This document shows positions 27,457 to 40,290 of a stretch of 64,000 bases of DNA, in pieces. This DNA comes from Mya arenaria (taxonomy: Eukaryota; Mollusca; Bivalvia; Myida; Myidae). Under the pieces are notes generated by a model. The model was not told the origin of the DNA. It did no database searches and was given only the letters and a program-made list of their open reading frames with translations. Positions within the stretch are counted from its first letter, which is position 1. Every line of letters starts with the position of its first letter. Location of the stretch: assembly GCF_026914265.1 (NCBI RefSeq), contig NC_069126.1, forward strand, positions 75,891,232-75,955,231, read 5' to 3'. Made by a program: the position numbers and the translations under genes.

Positions 27457-27625
27457 TTGCGCGTCTCTATTTGTCTTGAACATGTCTTAGTCTGCCTTGC
27501 TTGATCTCTTGTGTGTATCGTGTGTGTCTCTGTCTTGGCTTTTAGGTATCTTTGTCTGTGTTGCTTGATATCTTGTTTGTTTCGTATGCGTCTCTCTCTG
27601 TATGTCTTGTAGGCCTTTTAGTTTG
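27457..27625. repeat. Degenerate TG/TC-rich tandem repeat, about 63-bp period
   Basis: ttgcttgat recurs at about 27498 and 27561 within similar surroundings (gtctctgtcttg and gtctctctctgta blocks). About two and a half diverged copies. Confidence 0.55.
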
Positions 27626-30600
27626 AGTGTTGACTCCTGTTGTTTCAAATGTGTCACTGTTTCCCCTGCATTATTCGAAACTTGTCTTTCTTCATGTGCA
27701 AATGCTTTTTCCCACCTGAAAAATGATGTATAAGAAGTCGCATATATTATCGTATGATAATTATTACAATTGTAGGTAAATTATCACTTACGCATAAATC
27801 ATGATCCTCTTTCAGTATTGTTTAATTTTTTTGTCCCATTGACCTTAATTAATTATTAAACGTTTAACTGCTATGAAATTAAAATGTATTATTTTTTAGA
27901 CTAATTTGATTTATGGAATACTATACTTCAAATGTTGACAGTGTTGACAGACGGACAGGTAACCAGTTGAAATATTGGCCTTAACTCGAATGGTAAAACA
28001 TCATAAAGCCTTAATTGGATAACACTGTGACCAAGTCAGGTCACGCGAGCTATACGATCCGAGCGAGATTTCACATCGCGCTATTGTCAAAATTTTAGTT
28101 TAATAAAATGAAAAGACGCACTTCAATTATTGAAGATAGGACAACGTTACCTTGTCACGGATTGCACTTCTATTGCAAACGTTGAGGGTTTAATTTGAAC
28201 TTGGGATATTTGGATATTCAAGATTTGTTTATTTTGTGCAAATATTGCAAAGAAGTAACAAGGACACCGTTGATATAGCGGATTTATGTGGACGGTTATG
28301 TGAAGTTTGTGATAAGAAAGAAACAAGTACAGAATAAATTGAAATCAAGGGAATCTTAACTGATCTGCGATGAATGGCTGACATTCATTTACAAGGATAT
28401 GATTGTGTTAAACAGTTTTTGAACAGAGATATGAGATATTTTACTGAAGCTATATGATATCTGTAAACACAGTCTTGATCGTTTGGTTTTTGTCTCCTGA
28501 CGCCAAAAAGTGCTGGCAATGTTTGTAGAACGTGCGTTTTAGGATTAATTCACGACTTATCAGGTAAAATTTAGGTTTATTTTTAGGATTCTCTTGTTAA
28601 GTAAATCACTAATTTGGTATAAGTAGTGATTCTTGGTCGACGATATGCACTTTAATAGGGTTGAGGCAGTTTTAATAGGCTGGAGGCAGCCTTTGGGTGG
28701 CCCATAGATATTTGGCTTCAAAGTGTGATAATATGCTGTTTCAGTTTTGTGAAATTTAGGAATATATAACATTAAAGTAAGCCTTTAGAACATAAGAGTT
28801 AAAAATATGTATCTCTACGTGTAGTAATTGTTAAGAAAAGAACATAGCTTACTGGCAGTTTCGAAACATATTGATGTATAGATTTTGGTGAATGACATTT
28901 ATTTTAAATTTACGTCTTGAATGTTACATTTAACTGAAAACGGCCCTACGTGAATTTGAAATGCATGTTTCCTCAACACATGCACGTCTAATATTACTTC
29001 ACGGTAATCGATAATCATTCCATGATGTTTTACATCTGTTTCATGGCAAGAAGTACCGTGCACTTTATAAATGATCAGCTGCGGTTTTCATGTCGCTTTC
29101 ATATAGTTCAGTTTCTCATAAAGTTGTATGTATATGCAGACAAAATAGAGGGTTTATATAGCTTGTTTAATGCAGCAATGCTTGGGAAACAAAAAGGCTT
29201 GTATGAGAAAAGACAAAGACTGGATTGTCGATCACCATCTGAGCCTCGAAGCATCTTCATACACTGTCAACTTGGGCATTTTTACGGCCTTAATTTTGAC
29301 ATGTTTTAACTTTAATTGCTTTCTAATTTATCCATTTTATGGCTAGCGACACTGAATTAGCATAAGTTATGGCCCAGGTCGTTCCAGTTATATAATACTG
29401 AATATTGTTCTAAAAATTAAATGTGCAAAAAAATGAACGGTGTCCTTACTAGGTAATTAATTTAAGCATCGGTGTTCTTAATTAACACGTGACAGGAAGT
29501 CGTTTAACCGCAAGTTCAACAAGAACCATTTTTTAACATTTTCAATCGGTTATAACATATTTCACAATGATGAGATTAGCCTCTGATCACATTTTCACAA
29601 ATTCCGTGAAAAGTGTGCTGAAACACATTGAAAAAACATGTTTCACAATATCAAAAATCAGGACATTCAAAAACTTGTGTAACACAAGTCTTTAAAGTCA
29701 AACGAGGCATTCAAATTTTCAATCAAATAATGTTCATCATTGAAAGCACGCTTCGTTATTTTCCTTCATCATGAAAGGACACGGTGGATCTTAATCTATC
29801 TGTCCTTTTCAGCTTCTGATTTCGTTATCGGATTAAGACAAAATTGAGAAAATTTAATGTTCTCACAATTTTTAATGCAATATGCCACCGTGGTCGACAA
29901 TGTATAATGGCCGTCAAGGGATTAGGAACATTTCAACATTGTCAGTTCTCCCTTTACGGGTCGATGTTTTTATCACATTATCAATCTTATCAAACTGGCT
30001 TCTTTTAATCCGGGCTCGAGGTTTCTCTGTCTGGGCTCTTTGGGCTCCCTCTTCCGGGCTCTTGACCCTCTGTTACCGTTTTAAACGTGCAATCAGCCGG
30101 ACTGATTGATTATCTGCTAAAATCTTGATCAAAGCCTGATTCGTTTTTGATCGCCTGTCTTAATCCATTGATGATTTGATACTCCACTGTTTGGAAGCGT
30201 TATCTTGAGTGATCATCGAGCTGTTTTGTTTATTTCTTGCATATAAACTGATGTTTGTGATCCATCAGCCTTAACAGACAAATAAAGACGTTAACTAGTC
30301 TTTGTTCTTCAATTAACTGTCATCACGCAATCCTACATGTATAATTTCTGTGCCAGTATATGGCAGTCCTCTGCGATTCAATAGTAGATGTGTCATGCAA
30401 CACACAAACGGTTGGAGATCTAGTGTTTAGTGCAACACAGTTCTAACAAACTGGCATTTAAAATACCTGCTCTTAAGATGCCCATGTATTAGTACTTTAT
30501 ACATTTTGAATATTACAAGGTGGTATAGACTCGTTGTCTTTATTTCTAAAATTGACCCATGGGACTAGCACCTCTTAGATTCAAATAAGCGCCCTGAGGA

Positions 30601-32484
30601 CTGTATCGATAGGGCATCTTCTGTGAATACCTCTGTTCTCCTCCAAGTCGTCTTGCCTTTTCCTTGCCTTATTTTTACTTCCAATTGAGTCGTCAACGCA
30701 TTACCGAGCATTGCTAAGCTATAGGACAGAAAATAGCACCCAACTAGTGGTCCTGCCTTTGATCCGTATACATATTTAAAAGTTGTTAAGGTCTTTTTTT
30801 CTGGTTACGTTTTAGGCTACACATCAGTTGTTACATGTGTTAGCCCATACATTTCATTTATATGATGCCTATCTAGCATAACTTGGCGTATTTAATGCAT
30901 AACCATCCCTGTTATGGCACACACAAAGAGCTATCTAAATAATGTACTTGGATCTTCTTTTCTTGGTTATGAGTTTAAACAGATTGCCATAACGAGGGCC
31001 AAAGAGGAAACCATTTCGTTTAAAGCTGAGACGCAATTTGTACGCCGAGCTGATAACACGGTCTTCTCTGTATGGTGTTAATAAATAGTTACTATCCTGA
31101 TATCATCGTTAAATGATAATCAGTCTTCTATGCAAATGGGAGTAAAAAGGCCGAAAATGTGGGTCGGGTATCGAGGTTTCGGAGTTATTTTCTAAAAATA
31201 TAATGTATCAAAGTACACAATTAAGAGTAGATTAAGAGTGTTACTTTTGGTACAACATGTATATACCGTAACAGATGTTCAATTGAGTTGAGTTGAGTTG
31301 CCGAGTAGAAATCTGACTCCTATTATCTATGACCACAACCATAGGTCATATTGACACACACACGCACGCACGCACGCTCGCACTCACGCACACACGCACG
31401 CACGCACGCACGTCCTTCCATAAAAGATGTTCAACTTATTGAAAATTATATTTTCGGTATTAGCTGTAGTTAAATTATAACACAGTTTCAATCTGCATGT
31501 TTATATTTTTAACAGAACGTGTACTTCGATATGTAAATTGTTAAATTGACGATAAATGAGATTTGCACTTTCATCTTTTGATTAGCGTGTATGCACATAC
31601 ATTTCCCATGTATATCCACTTCAATCAATCAAATGAATGTACAATGGATCTATGTTTTGGTGCACACCTGACGTTTTGTAGATTATCAAGGGAAAACCTT
31701 CTCCCGCTTGTATGGGTTTACCTTATCTGTGGGATAGGTCTACGGCCTCGTTTGGAGTGTTTGCTTTTGGATAGCTTTGATATCGGCGTAAAAAACCTCC
31801 TTAATTCGTTTAAGTTTCCAAAACAGGTCGATTTTGTCTGGGGTTTTACGCATCGCATTCACCGCTCGTCCGTAAATGATTCTGTTTTTTACCTTTCGAT
31901 TTTTATCACTGTTTTGTTCAGGCAGTGTGACGATTTAGTGTAATAAAACTATCCTAATTAAAGATATCATTTTTACAGTTTTTCGCGTTTAATGATTTGG
32001 GAGAATAATATTTCATGATTAGTCGTCAGTTGAATTCAGTTGAAGTTAAATAATACATTACAGTATGACTTTTATCACCTGACTGTGTTCTGGGAGTTTT
32101 ATGAATGCTCCCAGCTGTGTGGTAACGTCTTATTTCACTTAAATGGATCTTTTAGTTGAAACCATATTTTATGGGGCATAATGTGCAGTACTAAGTCGTT
32201 AATCATATACATGTTAATAGACCTGCTCAATATTTTCGGTTTAATAATAAGATCGGTTGTAATCGCAAACATATAATATTTCATGTTGGGGACCATTATA
32301 CTTCGCAGTTATTCATCGTTTGTGTGTTTTTTTTAAACAAAGATCTGTCAATTCATGAGGATACCTTTTTAGGCATGTATATGTTAACGTGTTTCCTATC
32401 TATGCATGTTGTTTGTACTCAAATGTCAAGGAATATCTAGTCATGCAATACCAACCAACTTATCATTGTGTTCTTTACTTCCAG
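27626..32484. other. No gene seen; probable upstream region or 5' intron of the 571-residue gene
   Basis: Noncoding by inspection, apart from a CA/CG simple repeat at 31353-31412. The ORF at 31563-31943 has no recognisable domain and an unconvincing composition. The tract ends in a pyrimidine-rich acceptor (tgttctttacttccag), so at least its last part is probably an intron. Confidence 0.4.
31353..31412. repeat. CA/CGCA microsatellite
   Basis: Runs of acacac and cgcacgca with a few interruptions. Confidence 0.9.
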
Positions 32485-32530
32485 AGCTCATATGACCTTC
32501 CTCAGACGGTTCCCATCCCTCTAGCCTAAA
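32461..32530 (+). promoter_or_regulatory. Splice acceptor and end of the 5' UTR of the 571-residue gene
   Basis: A pyrimidine-rich tract ending in cag at 32484 is followed by 46 nt of leader up to the ATG. An in-frame stop in the leader fixes the start. The upstream leader exon was not located with confidence. Confidence 0.55.
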
Positions 32531-34246
32531 ATGACAGGAAGCGAGGGAGGCCTCACCAAAATGTTCCGGTGGTTAAAGGACCGGAAAAAAGGCGGCAAAG
32601 CATCGCCTCACCGGAAAGGGCGGCCGGAAGACGATTATGGCTTCCGGAAGAAGCAAATCATCCTGCAAGAGACTGAGAACGGCCACAGTGTAATCATTAA
32701 AGACGACGAAAAGACGCTCGTCTACCCACAAAGCTTTGGGAGGTTTCACTTCCGGGCACGCATGCCAACTCCAGTCCAAAACTTTAGAGAAACTTCTAAT
32801 CACATATATGATGAAATTCCGGAACGATATGTTCGAAGTAAGATTGAGTTTGACACTGATATCAGCAGAGAAGCTGATTTGATTAGAGATACGAGACCGG
32901 CTAAAGATTCAAGGGTGGATTTTAGTAATGCAATAGAAGTTGGGCCATATTTGATAGTGCCTCTTGTCAATTCACAAACTTCAAAACCGTGTGGGGATGT
33001 GGAAATATTCAAACGTGATTGTGATGAAAAGAACATGTCAGAAAAGTGTGATAAAGTTGAAACAAAATGTACTTGTAAAAATCCAAACTGTTTACAGTGT
33101 AGTCCTGTTTCAACTTGGATATCTTCTGCAAACGCTGAAAGTGCCAAAGCACCACCCGTTGTTCTTACGCGGTGTGAAAGTAGTTCATTAAGGGGGCTTA
33201 AACATGCTACCGAACAGATCGATGATCAAAACAACAGTTCAAATTTGTGTTCATTTTCCAAAGGTGCTCAAACTAACTGTGCTTTTCGTATTTTTGCCGA
33301 CTCGCCTGGTGCTGACAGTAATTCGCGAACTTTGACGGGAACGCCTGACAGCAACTCACGGACGTTGACGGGATCCCCCGATTTTACACAAACGCCCGAT
33401 TCGTTGTCGGAGAGATCCGACGATTGTGCAATAAAAGAAGAAAAAGTTGTTAAATATAAAAAACGTACCACCAAACGTAAGTCCAAAACTGTCAAACATA
33501 AAGACCATGCGGACGGAAACGAAACCGGATACGAATATGATCTCAGTACTTCCGGTGACAGTGAACGTTCGCGGGTCAGTGAACACGAGGATTATAAATT
33601 GTATTTATCAAAAATCGAGTCAAATCTACAACTCAAACATGATGTTCGAAAACTGGTGCAAGATGTGGAAACTGTTACTATAGATACTGATGAGAATGTC
33701 GCCGACAGTGGCGATTTAGCGTCCATGACGTATGTTTCTAGTCTTTCGGAATATTCCACAGCAGCGAGTCAAGTTAGTGACATTTCCGCCGACAAGTCAT
33801 GTTCCGACGACAGCGGCGGGTTTTATGAGTGCATGGAGGATACTTCCGGTACCAAAAATGCAAAAACTAACAGTAAAATGGAGCATCGTGTAAGTCTGGA
33901 ACGCTCCGTTTCCGCTCCTGACGGCAGATCAAAGAAAAAGACTTCAAGAAAACATAAAGACAAAACTGATAAGCCCAGCAAAACGCCAGGTCAGCGAAGC
34001 AAATCGTTTGACTGTCGCGTGTACAAAGCCCTTACGGACGAGGAAAGAGAACTGTATAAATTCCCTTCCGCCGGAAACTCTTCCAGTTCCCTGCCATCAC
34101 GCACGGGGCGGGGCAAGCCGGCACCTTTAGCCCCTCAACCAACCCCTGTGTACATGGAACCGTATAGAGGCAAATCGCGTAGTCATAATAGACTCTTAGG
34201 GGACCTTATTCGAATGAACTATGATAAACAGCTGTTCTTTCATTGA
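32531..34246 (+). CDS. 571-residue low-complexity protein of unknown function
   Basis: I do not recognise this family. The ATG at 32531 is preceded by an in-frame TAG at 32522 and lies 46 bp after an acceptor (ttacttccag ends at 32484), so the coding region appears to be one exon behind a spliced 5' UTR. The stop is TGA at 34244. The N-terminus is basic (MFRWLKDRKKGGK, residues 11-23). HIYDEIPERY (91-100) fits an SH2-type phosphotyrosine site. A Cys cluster KCTCKNPNCLQC lies near residues 179-190. A short repeat of NSRTLTG-PDS lies near 260-282, a Lys-rich stretch near 308-325, and Ser/Asp-rich disorder follows. The conserved-looking C-terminus has VYMEPYRG and LGDLIRMNYDK. No membrane segment or enzyme domain is seen. 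It could be a cytoplasmic adaptor or scaffold, but that is inference only. Confidence 0.8.
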   Translation: MTGSEGGLTKMFRWLKDRKKGGKASPHRKGRPEDDYGFRKKQIILQETENGHSVIIKDDEKTLVYPQSFGRFHFRARMPTPVQNFRETSNHIYDEIPERYVRSKIEFDTDISREADLIRDTRPAKDSRVDFSNAIEVGPYLIVPLVNSQTSKPCGDVEIFKRDCDEKNMSEKCDKVETKCTCKNPNCLQCSPVSTWISSANAESAKAPPVVLTRCESSSLRGLKHATEQIDDQNNSSNLCSFSKGAQTNCAFRIFADSPGADSNSRTLTGTPDSNSRTLTGSPDFTQTPDSLSERSDDCAIKEEKVVKYKKRTTKRKSKTVKHKDHADGNETGYEYDLSTSGDSERSRVSEHEDYKLYLSKIESNLQLKHDVRKLVQDVETVTIDTDENVADSGDLASMTYVSSLSEYSTAASQVSDISADKSCSDDSGGFYECMEDTSGTKNAKTNSKMEHRVSLERSVSAPDGRSKKKTSRKHKDKTDKPSKTPGQRSKSFDCRVYKALTDEERELYKFPSAGNSSSSLPSRTGRGKPAPLAPQPTPVYMEPYRGKSRSHNRLLGDLIRMNYDKQLFFH

Positions 34247-34391
34247 AAAGATCACTTACTTCCGTAATTATACTCGCTTGTTATAATATTTATGAGGTAT
34301 TCAATACCCGAGTTGCTTATTTCGTCAGTTGTTTATTTTTTTTTAACACTGTTAAAAGTGTTCTGTTCGAAGTTTCAAAGCTCGGTTTAAG

Positions 34392-34397
34392 AATAAA
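34392..34397 (+). terminator. Candidate polyadenylation signal AATAAA
   Basis: First AATAAA after the stop at 34246. Another is at 35226-35231, just before the 35-bp array. The stretch 34247-35305 is otherwise AT-rich 3' UTR or flank with no further gene. Confidence 0.45.
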
Positions 34398-35305
34398 ATT
34401 TTGTCTTACATTAAAAAAGTATGCCTTTAAACCGTTTGCACTAGCCGTACTGTGATTGTAACACATACATTTCATGTAAAGTAGACTGCATCTATTATTT
34501 TATGACTTAAAAACTTATTACTTAACGCCCTTAGAAACTTTGGATTTTTTTTCAACACGCAGTAAACTTTCAGCTAAAACAAAAGTATTTCTTATTCATT
34601 TGATGAACATTTCGGTGCTTAAATGGTTAACTTTGCTATGATTGTTTCGTTTTCGAAATCCAGAACTTCAGAAGGTAATCACGGTCTTTATTGCAAATTG
34701 TTTTTACTGGCAATTAAAGGATTTCATCTTAGCCGTTTAGTTCACATACAGAGTTTCACGGCTGAACGGTTCCGACTTAGGTAAATAAGATGGTAGATAT
34801 ACTACTTCTTTGCCCAGCATTTTAAACGAAGACTGATCACTTTCATTGTTTGATTTTTGAACAGCATAGAAAACGTTTATCATTTATTATCTTACAATGT
34901 TAGTGATAATATTTTTAAGATACATTTGCATTCTTGAAGGACAAATACTTGATATGAACGGAAAACAAAACTGTAGTGGCATCACATGACAAACCACCCA
35001 TCAGTAACTGACGGTACATGTTGTGTGAAAAAACCCTGTAAATCTTACACTTCTTAGAAAGTAACTTTAAACCACAAAGTGGATGAACTAGTTACTGGTA
35101 TATAGATTTTTCATAGTGCAATCCTTTATATGTACTTCAATGGTAAAACATGCTTATTTCGTTCACGTTTAATGGCTGTTTTATGTCTTTCATATATTTC
35201 ATAATGTTGCTACTTGCAAAAGTAAAATAAACTTCAAAGCAAAGTTTTCGTTTCAAGGCGTTTATGGTATGTAGGTTTAAACCGTGCTGAAATAATAGGC
35301 AACGA

Positions 35306-38300
35306 GTTACCATACTATCCCATACGGCTGCTGTATACCAGGTACCATACTATCCCATACGGCTGCTGTATACCAGTTACCATACTATCCTATACGGCTA
35401 CTGTATACCAGTTACCATACTATCCCATACGGCTGCTGTATACCAGGTACCATACTATCCTATACGACTGCTGTATACCAGTTACCATACTATCCTATAC
35501 GGCTGTTGTATACCAGTTACCATACTATCCCATACGGCTGATGTATACCAGTTACCATACTATCCTATACGGCTACTGTATACCAGTTACCATACTATCC
35601 CATACGGCTGATGTATACCAGTTACCATACTATCCTATACGGCTACTGTATACCAGTTACCATACTATCCCATACGGCTGATGTATACCAGTTACCATAC
35701 TATCCTATACGGCTACTGTATACCAGTTACCATACTATCCCATACGGCTGCTGTATACCAGTTACCATACTATCCTATACGGCTGCTGTATACCAGTTAC
35801 CATACTATCCCATACGGCTGATGTATACCAGTTACCATACTATCCCATACGGCTGATGTATACCAGTTACCATACTATCCTATACGGCTGCTGTATACAA
35901 GTTACCATACTGTCCTATACGGCTGATGTATACCAGTTACCATACTATCCTATACGACTGCTGTATACCAGTTACCATACTATCCTATACGGCTACTGTA
36001 TACCAGTTACCATACTATCCCATACGGCTGATGTATACCAGTTACCATACTATCCTATACGGCTACTGTATACCAGTTACCATACTATCCCATACGGCTG
36101 CTGTATACCAGTTACCATACTATCCTATACATACGGCTGCTGTATACCAGGTACCATACTATCCTATACGACTGCTGTATACCAGTTACCATACTATCCT
36201 ATACGGCTGTTGTATACCAGTTACCATACTATCCCATACGGCTGATGTATACCAGTTACCATACTATCCTATACGGCTACTGTATACCAGTTACCATACT
36301 ATCCCATACGGCTGCTGTATACCAGTTACCATACTATCCTATACATACGGCTGCTGTATACAAGTTACCACACTATCCCATTCGACTGATGCATACAAGT
36401 TACCATACTATCCTATACGGCTGCTGTATACAAGTTACCACACTATCCTATACGGCTGCTGTATACAAGTTATAGGATCCTATACGGCTGCTGTATACAA
36501 GTTACCACACTATCCTATACGGCTGCTGTATACAAGTTACCATACTGTCCTATACGGCTGCTGTATACAAGTTACCACACTGTCCTATACGGCTGCTGTA
36601 TACAAGTTACCACACTATCCTATACAGCTGCTGTATACAAGTTACCACACTATCCTATACGGCTGCTGTATACAAGTTACCATACTATCCTATACGGCTG
36701 CTGTATACAAGTTACCACACTATCCTATACAGCTGCTGTATACAAGTTACCACACTATCCTATACGGCTGCTGTATACAAGTTACCATACTATCCTATAC
36801 GGCTGCTGTATACAAGTTACCACACTATCCTATACGGCTGCTGTATACAAGTTACCATACTATCCTATACGGCTGCTGTATACAAGTTACCACACTATCC
36901 TATACGGCTGCTGTATACAAGTTACCATACTATCCTATACGGCTGCTGTATACAAGTTACCACACTATCCTATACAGCTGCTGTATACAAGTTACCACAC
37001 TATCCTATACGGCTGCTGTATACAAGTTACCATACTATCCTATACGGCTGCTGTATACAAGTTACCACACTATCCTATACGGCTGCTGTATACAAGTTAC
37101 CACACTATCCTATACGGCTGCTGTATACAAGTTACCACACTATCCTATACGGCTGCTGTATACAAGTTACCACACTGCCCTATACGGCTGCTGTATACAA
37201 GTTACCACAATTTTCTATGCGGCTGCTGTATACAAGTTACCATACTATCCTATACGGCTGCTGTATACAAGTTACCACACTATCCTATACGGCTGCTGTA
37301 TACAAGTTACCACACTATCCTATACGGCTGCTGTATACAAGTTACCACACTATCCTATACGGCTGCTGTATACAAGTTACCACACGATCCTACACGGCTG
37401 CTGTATACAAGTTACCACACTATCATATACGGCTGCTGTATACAAGTTACCACACTGTCCTATACGGCTGCTGTATACAAGTTACCACAATTTTCTATAC
37501 GGCTGCTGTATACAAGTTACCATACTATCCTATACGGCTGCTGTATACAAGTTACCACACTATCCTATACGGCTGCTGTATACAAGTTACCACACTATCC
37601 TATACAAACGGCTGCTGTATACAAGTTACCACACTATCCTATACGGCTGCTGTATACAAGTTACCATACTATCCTATACGGCTGCTGTATACCAGTTACC
37701 ATACTATCCTATACGGCTGCTGTATACAAGTTACCATACTATCCTATACGGCTGCTGTATACCAGTTACCATACTATCCTATACGGCTGCTGTATACCAG
37801 TTACCACACTATCCTATACATACGGCTGCTGTATACCAGTTACCATACTATCCTATACGGCTGCTGTATACAAGTTACCACACTATCCTATACATACGGC
37901 TGCTGTATACAAGTTACCATACTATCCTATACATACGGCTGCTGTATACCAGTTACCATACTATCCTATACCTACGGCTGCTGTATACCAGTTACCATAC
38001 TATCCTATACGGCTGCTGTATACCAGTTACCATACTATCCTATACGGCTGCTGTATACCAGTTACCACACTATCCTATACGGCTGCTGTATTAGTTACCA
38101 TACTATCCTATACGGCTGCTGTATTAGTTACCATACTATCCTATACGGCTGCTGTATACAAGTTACCACAATTTTCTATACGGCTGCTGTATACCAGTTA
38201 CCATACTATCCTATACGGCTGCTGTATTAGTTACCATACTATCCTATACGGCTGCTGTATACAAGTTACCACACTGTCCTATACGGCTGCTGTATACAAG

Positions 38301-40290
38301 TTACCACAATTTTCTATACAGCTGCTGTATACAAGTTACCATACTATCCTATACGGCTGCTGTATACAAGTTACCACACTATCCTATACGGCTGCTCTAT
38401 ACAAGTTACCACACTATCCTATACATACGGCTGCTGTATACAAGTTAACACACTATCCTATACGGCTGCTCTATACAAGTTACCACACTATCCTATACAT
38501 ACGGCTGCTCTATACAAGTTACCACACTATCCTATACATACGGCTGCTGTATACAAGTTACCATACTATCCTATACGGCTGCTGTATACCAGTTACCATA
38601 CTATCCTATACGGCTGCTGTATACCAGTTACCACACTATCCTATACATACGGCTGCTGTATACCAGTTACCATACTATCCTATACGGCTGCTGTATACAA
38701 GTTACCACACTATCCTATACATACGGCTGCTGTATACAAGTTACCATACTATCCTATACATACGGCTGCTGTATACAAGTTACCACACTATCCTATACGG
38801 CTGCTGTATACAAGTTACCACACTATCCTATACCTACGGCTGCTGTATACCAGTTACCATACTATCCTATACGGCTGCTGTATACAAGTTACCACACTAT
38901 CCTATACGGCTGCTGTATACCAGTTACCACACTATCCTATACATACGGCTGATGTATACAAGTTACCACACTATCCTATACGGCGGCTGTATACAAGTTA
39001 CCACACTATCCTATACGGCTGTTGTATACAAGTTACCACACTATCCTATACGGCTGCTGTATACAAGTTACCACACTGTCCTATACGGCTGCTGTATACA
39101 AGTTACCACACTTTTCTATACGGCTGCTGTATACAAGTTACCACACTATCCTATACGGCTGCTGTATACAAGTTTCCACACTATCCTATACGGCTGCTGT
39201 ATACCAGTTACCACACTATCCTATACGGCTGCTGTATACAAGTTACCACACTATCCTATACGGCTGCTGTATACAAGTTACCACACTATCCTATACGGCT
39301 GCTGTATACAAGTTACCATACTATCCTATACGGCTGCTGTATACAAGTTACCACACTATCATATACGGCTGCTGTATACAAGTTACCACACTATCCTATA
39401 CGGCTGCTGTATACCAGTAACCTCACTATCCTATACGGCTGCTCTATACAAGTTACCACACTATCCTATACGGCTGCTGTATACCAGTTACCACACTATC
39501 CTATACATACGGCTGCTGTATTAGTTACCATAGTATCCTATACGGCTGCTGTATACAAGTTACCACACTATCCTATACGGCTGCTGTATACAAGTTACCA
39601 CACTATCCTATACGGCTGCTGTATACCAGTTACCACACTATCCTATACATACGGCTGCTGTATACCAGTTACCATAGTATCCTATACGGCTGCTGTATAC
39701 CAGTTACCACACTATCCTATACGGCTGCTGTATACAAGTTACCATACTATTCTATACGGCTGCTGTATACCAGTTACCACACTATCCTATACATACGGCT
39801 GCTGTAAACCAGTTACCATAGTATCCTATACGGCTGCTGTATACAAGTTACCACACTATCCTATACGGCTGCTGTATACAAGTTACCACACTATCCTATA
39901 CGGCTGCTGTATACAAGTTACCACACTATCCTATACGGCTGCTGTATACCAGTTACCACACTATCCTATACGGCTGCTGTATACAAGTTACCACACTGTC
40001 CTATACGGCTGCTGTATACAAGTTACCATACTATCCTATACGGCTGCTGTATACAAGTTACCATACTATCCTATACGGCTGCTGTATACCAGTTACCACA
40101 CTATCCTATACGGCTGCTGTATACAAGTTACCATACTATCCTATACGGCTGCTGTATACAAGTTACCACACTATCCTATACGGCTGCTGTATACCAGTTA
40201 CCACACTATCCTATACATACGGCTGCTGTATACCAGTTACCATAGTATCCTATACGGCTGCTGTATACCACAAGTTACCATAGTATGTGA
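35306..40290. repeat. 35-bp minisatellite, about 140 copies
   Basis: The unit contains ctatcctatacggctgctg followed by tatacaagttaccac; tatcc recurs at 35316 and 35351. Two main variants differ at accagttaccatac versus acaagttaccacac: the first dominates the 5' kilobase and the second the middle. A 39-bp variant carries an extra cata before cggctg. Each unit holds a tatac/gtata inverted repeat around a 7-nt loop. Since 35 is 2 modulo 3 and no frame of the + unit has a stop, every + frame stays open, giving ORFs of up to 722 codons that are not genes. Confidence 0.97.

Noticed and set aside
31563-31943. 126-codon + strand ORF upstream of the 571-residue gene
   Set aside because: No family resemblance, low-quality start context, no splice signals that would join it to the acceptor at 32484.
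35611-39524. Very long + strand ORFs (up to 722 codons) with a YTSYHTILYGCCIQVT-type repeat
   Set aside because: They come from a 35-bp tandem unit with no stop in any + frame; frames follow one another as the period is not a multiple of three. No splice or start context.
35306-40290. CRISPR-like regular repeats
   Set aside because: Units are contiguous with no unique spacers, and the genome is clearly eukaryotic; these are minisatellites.
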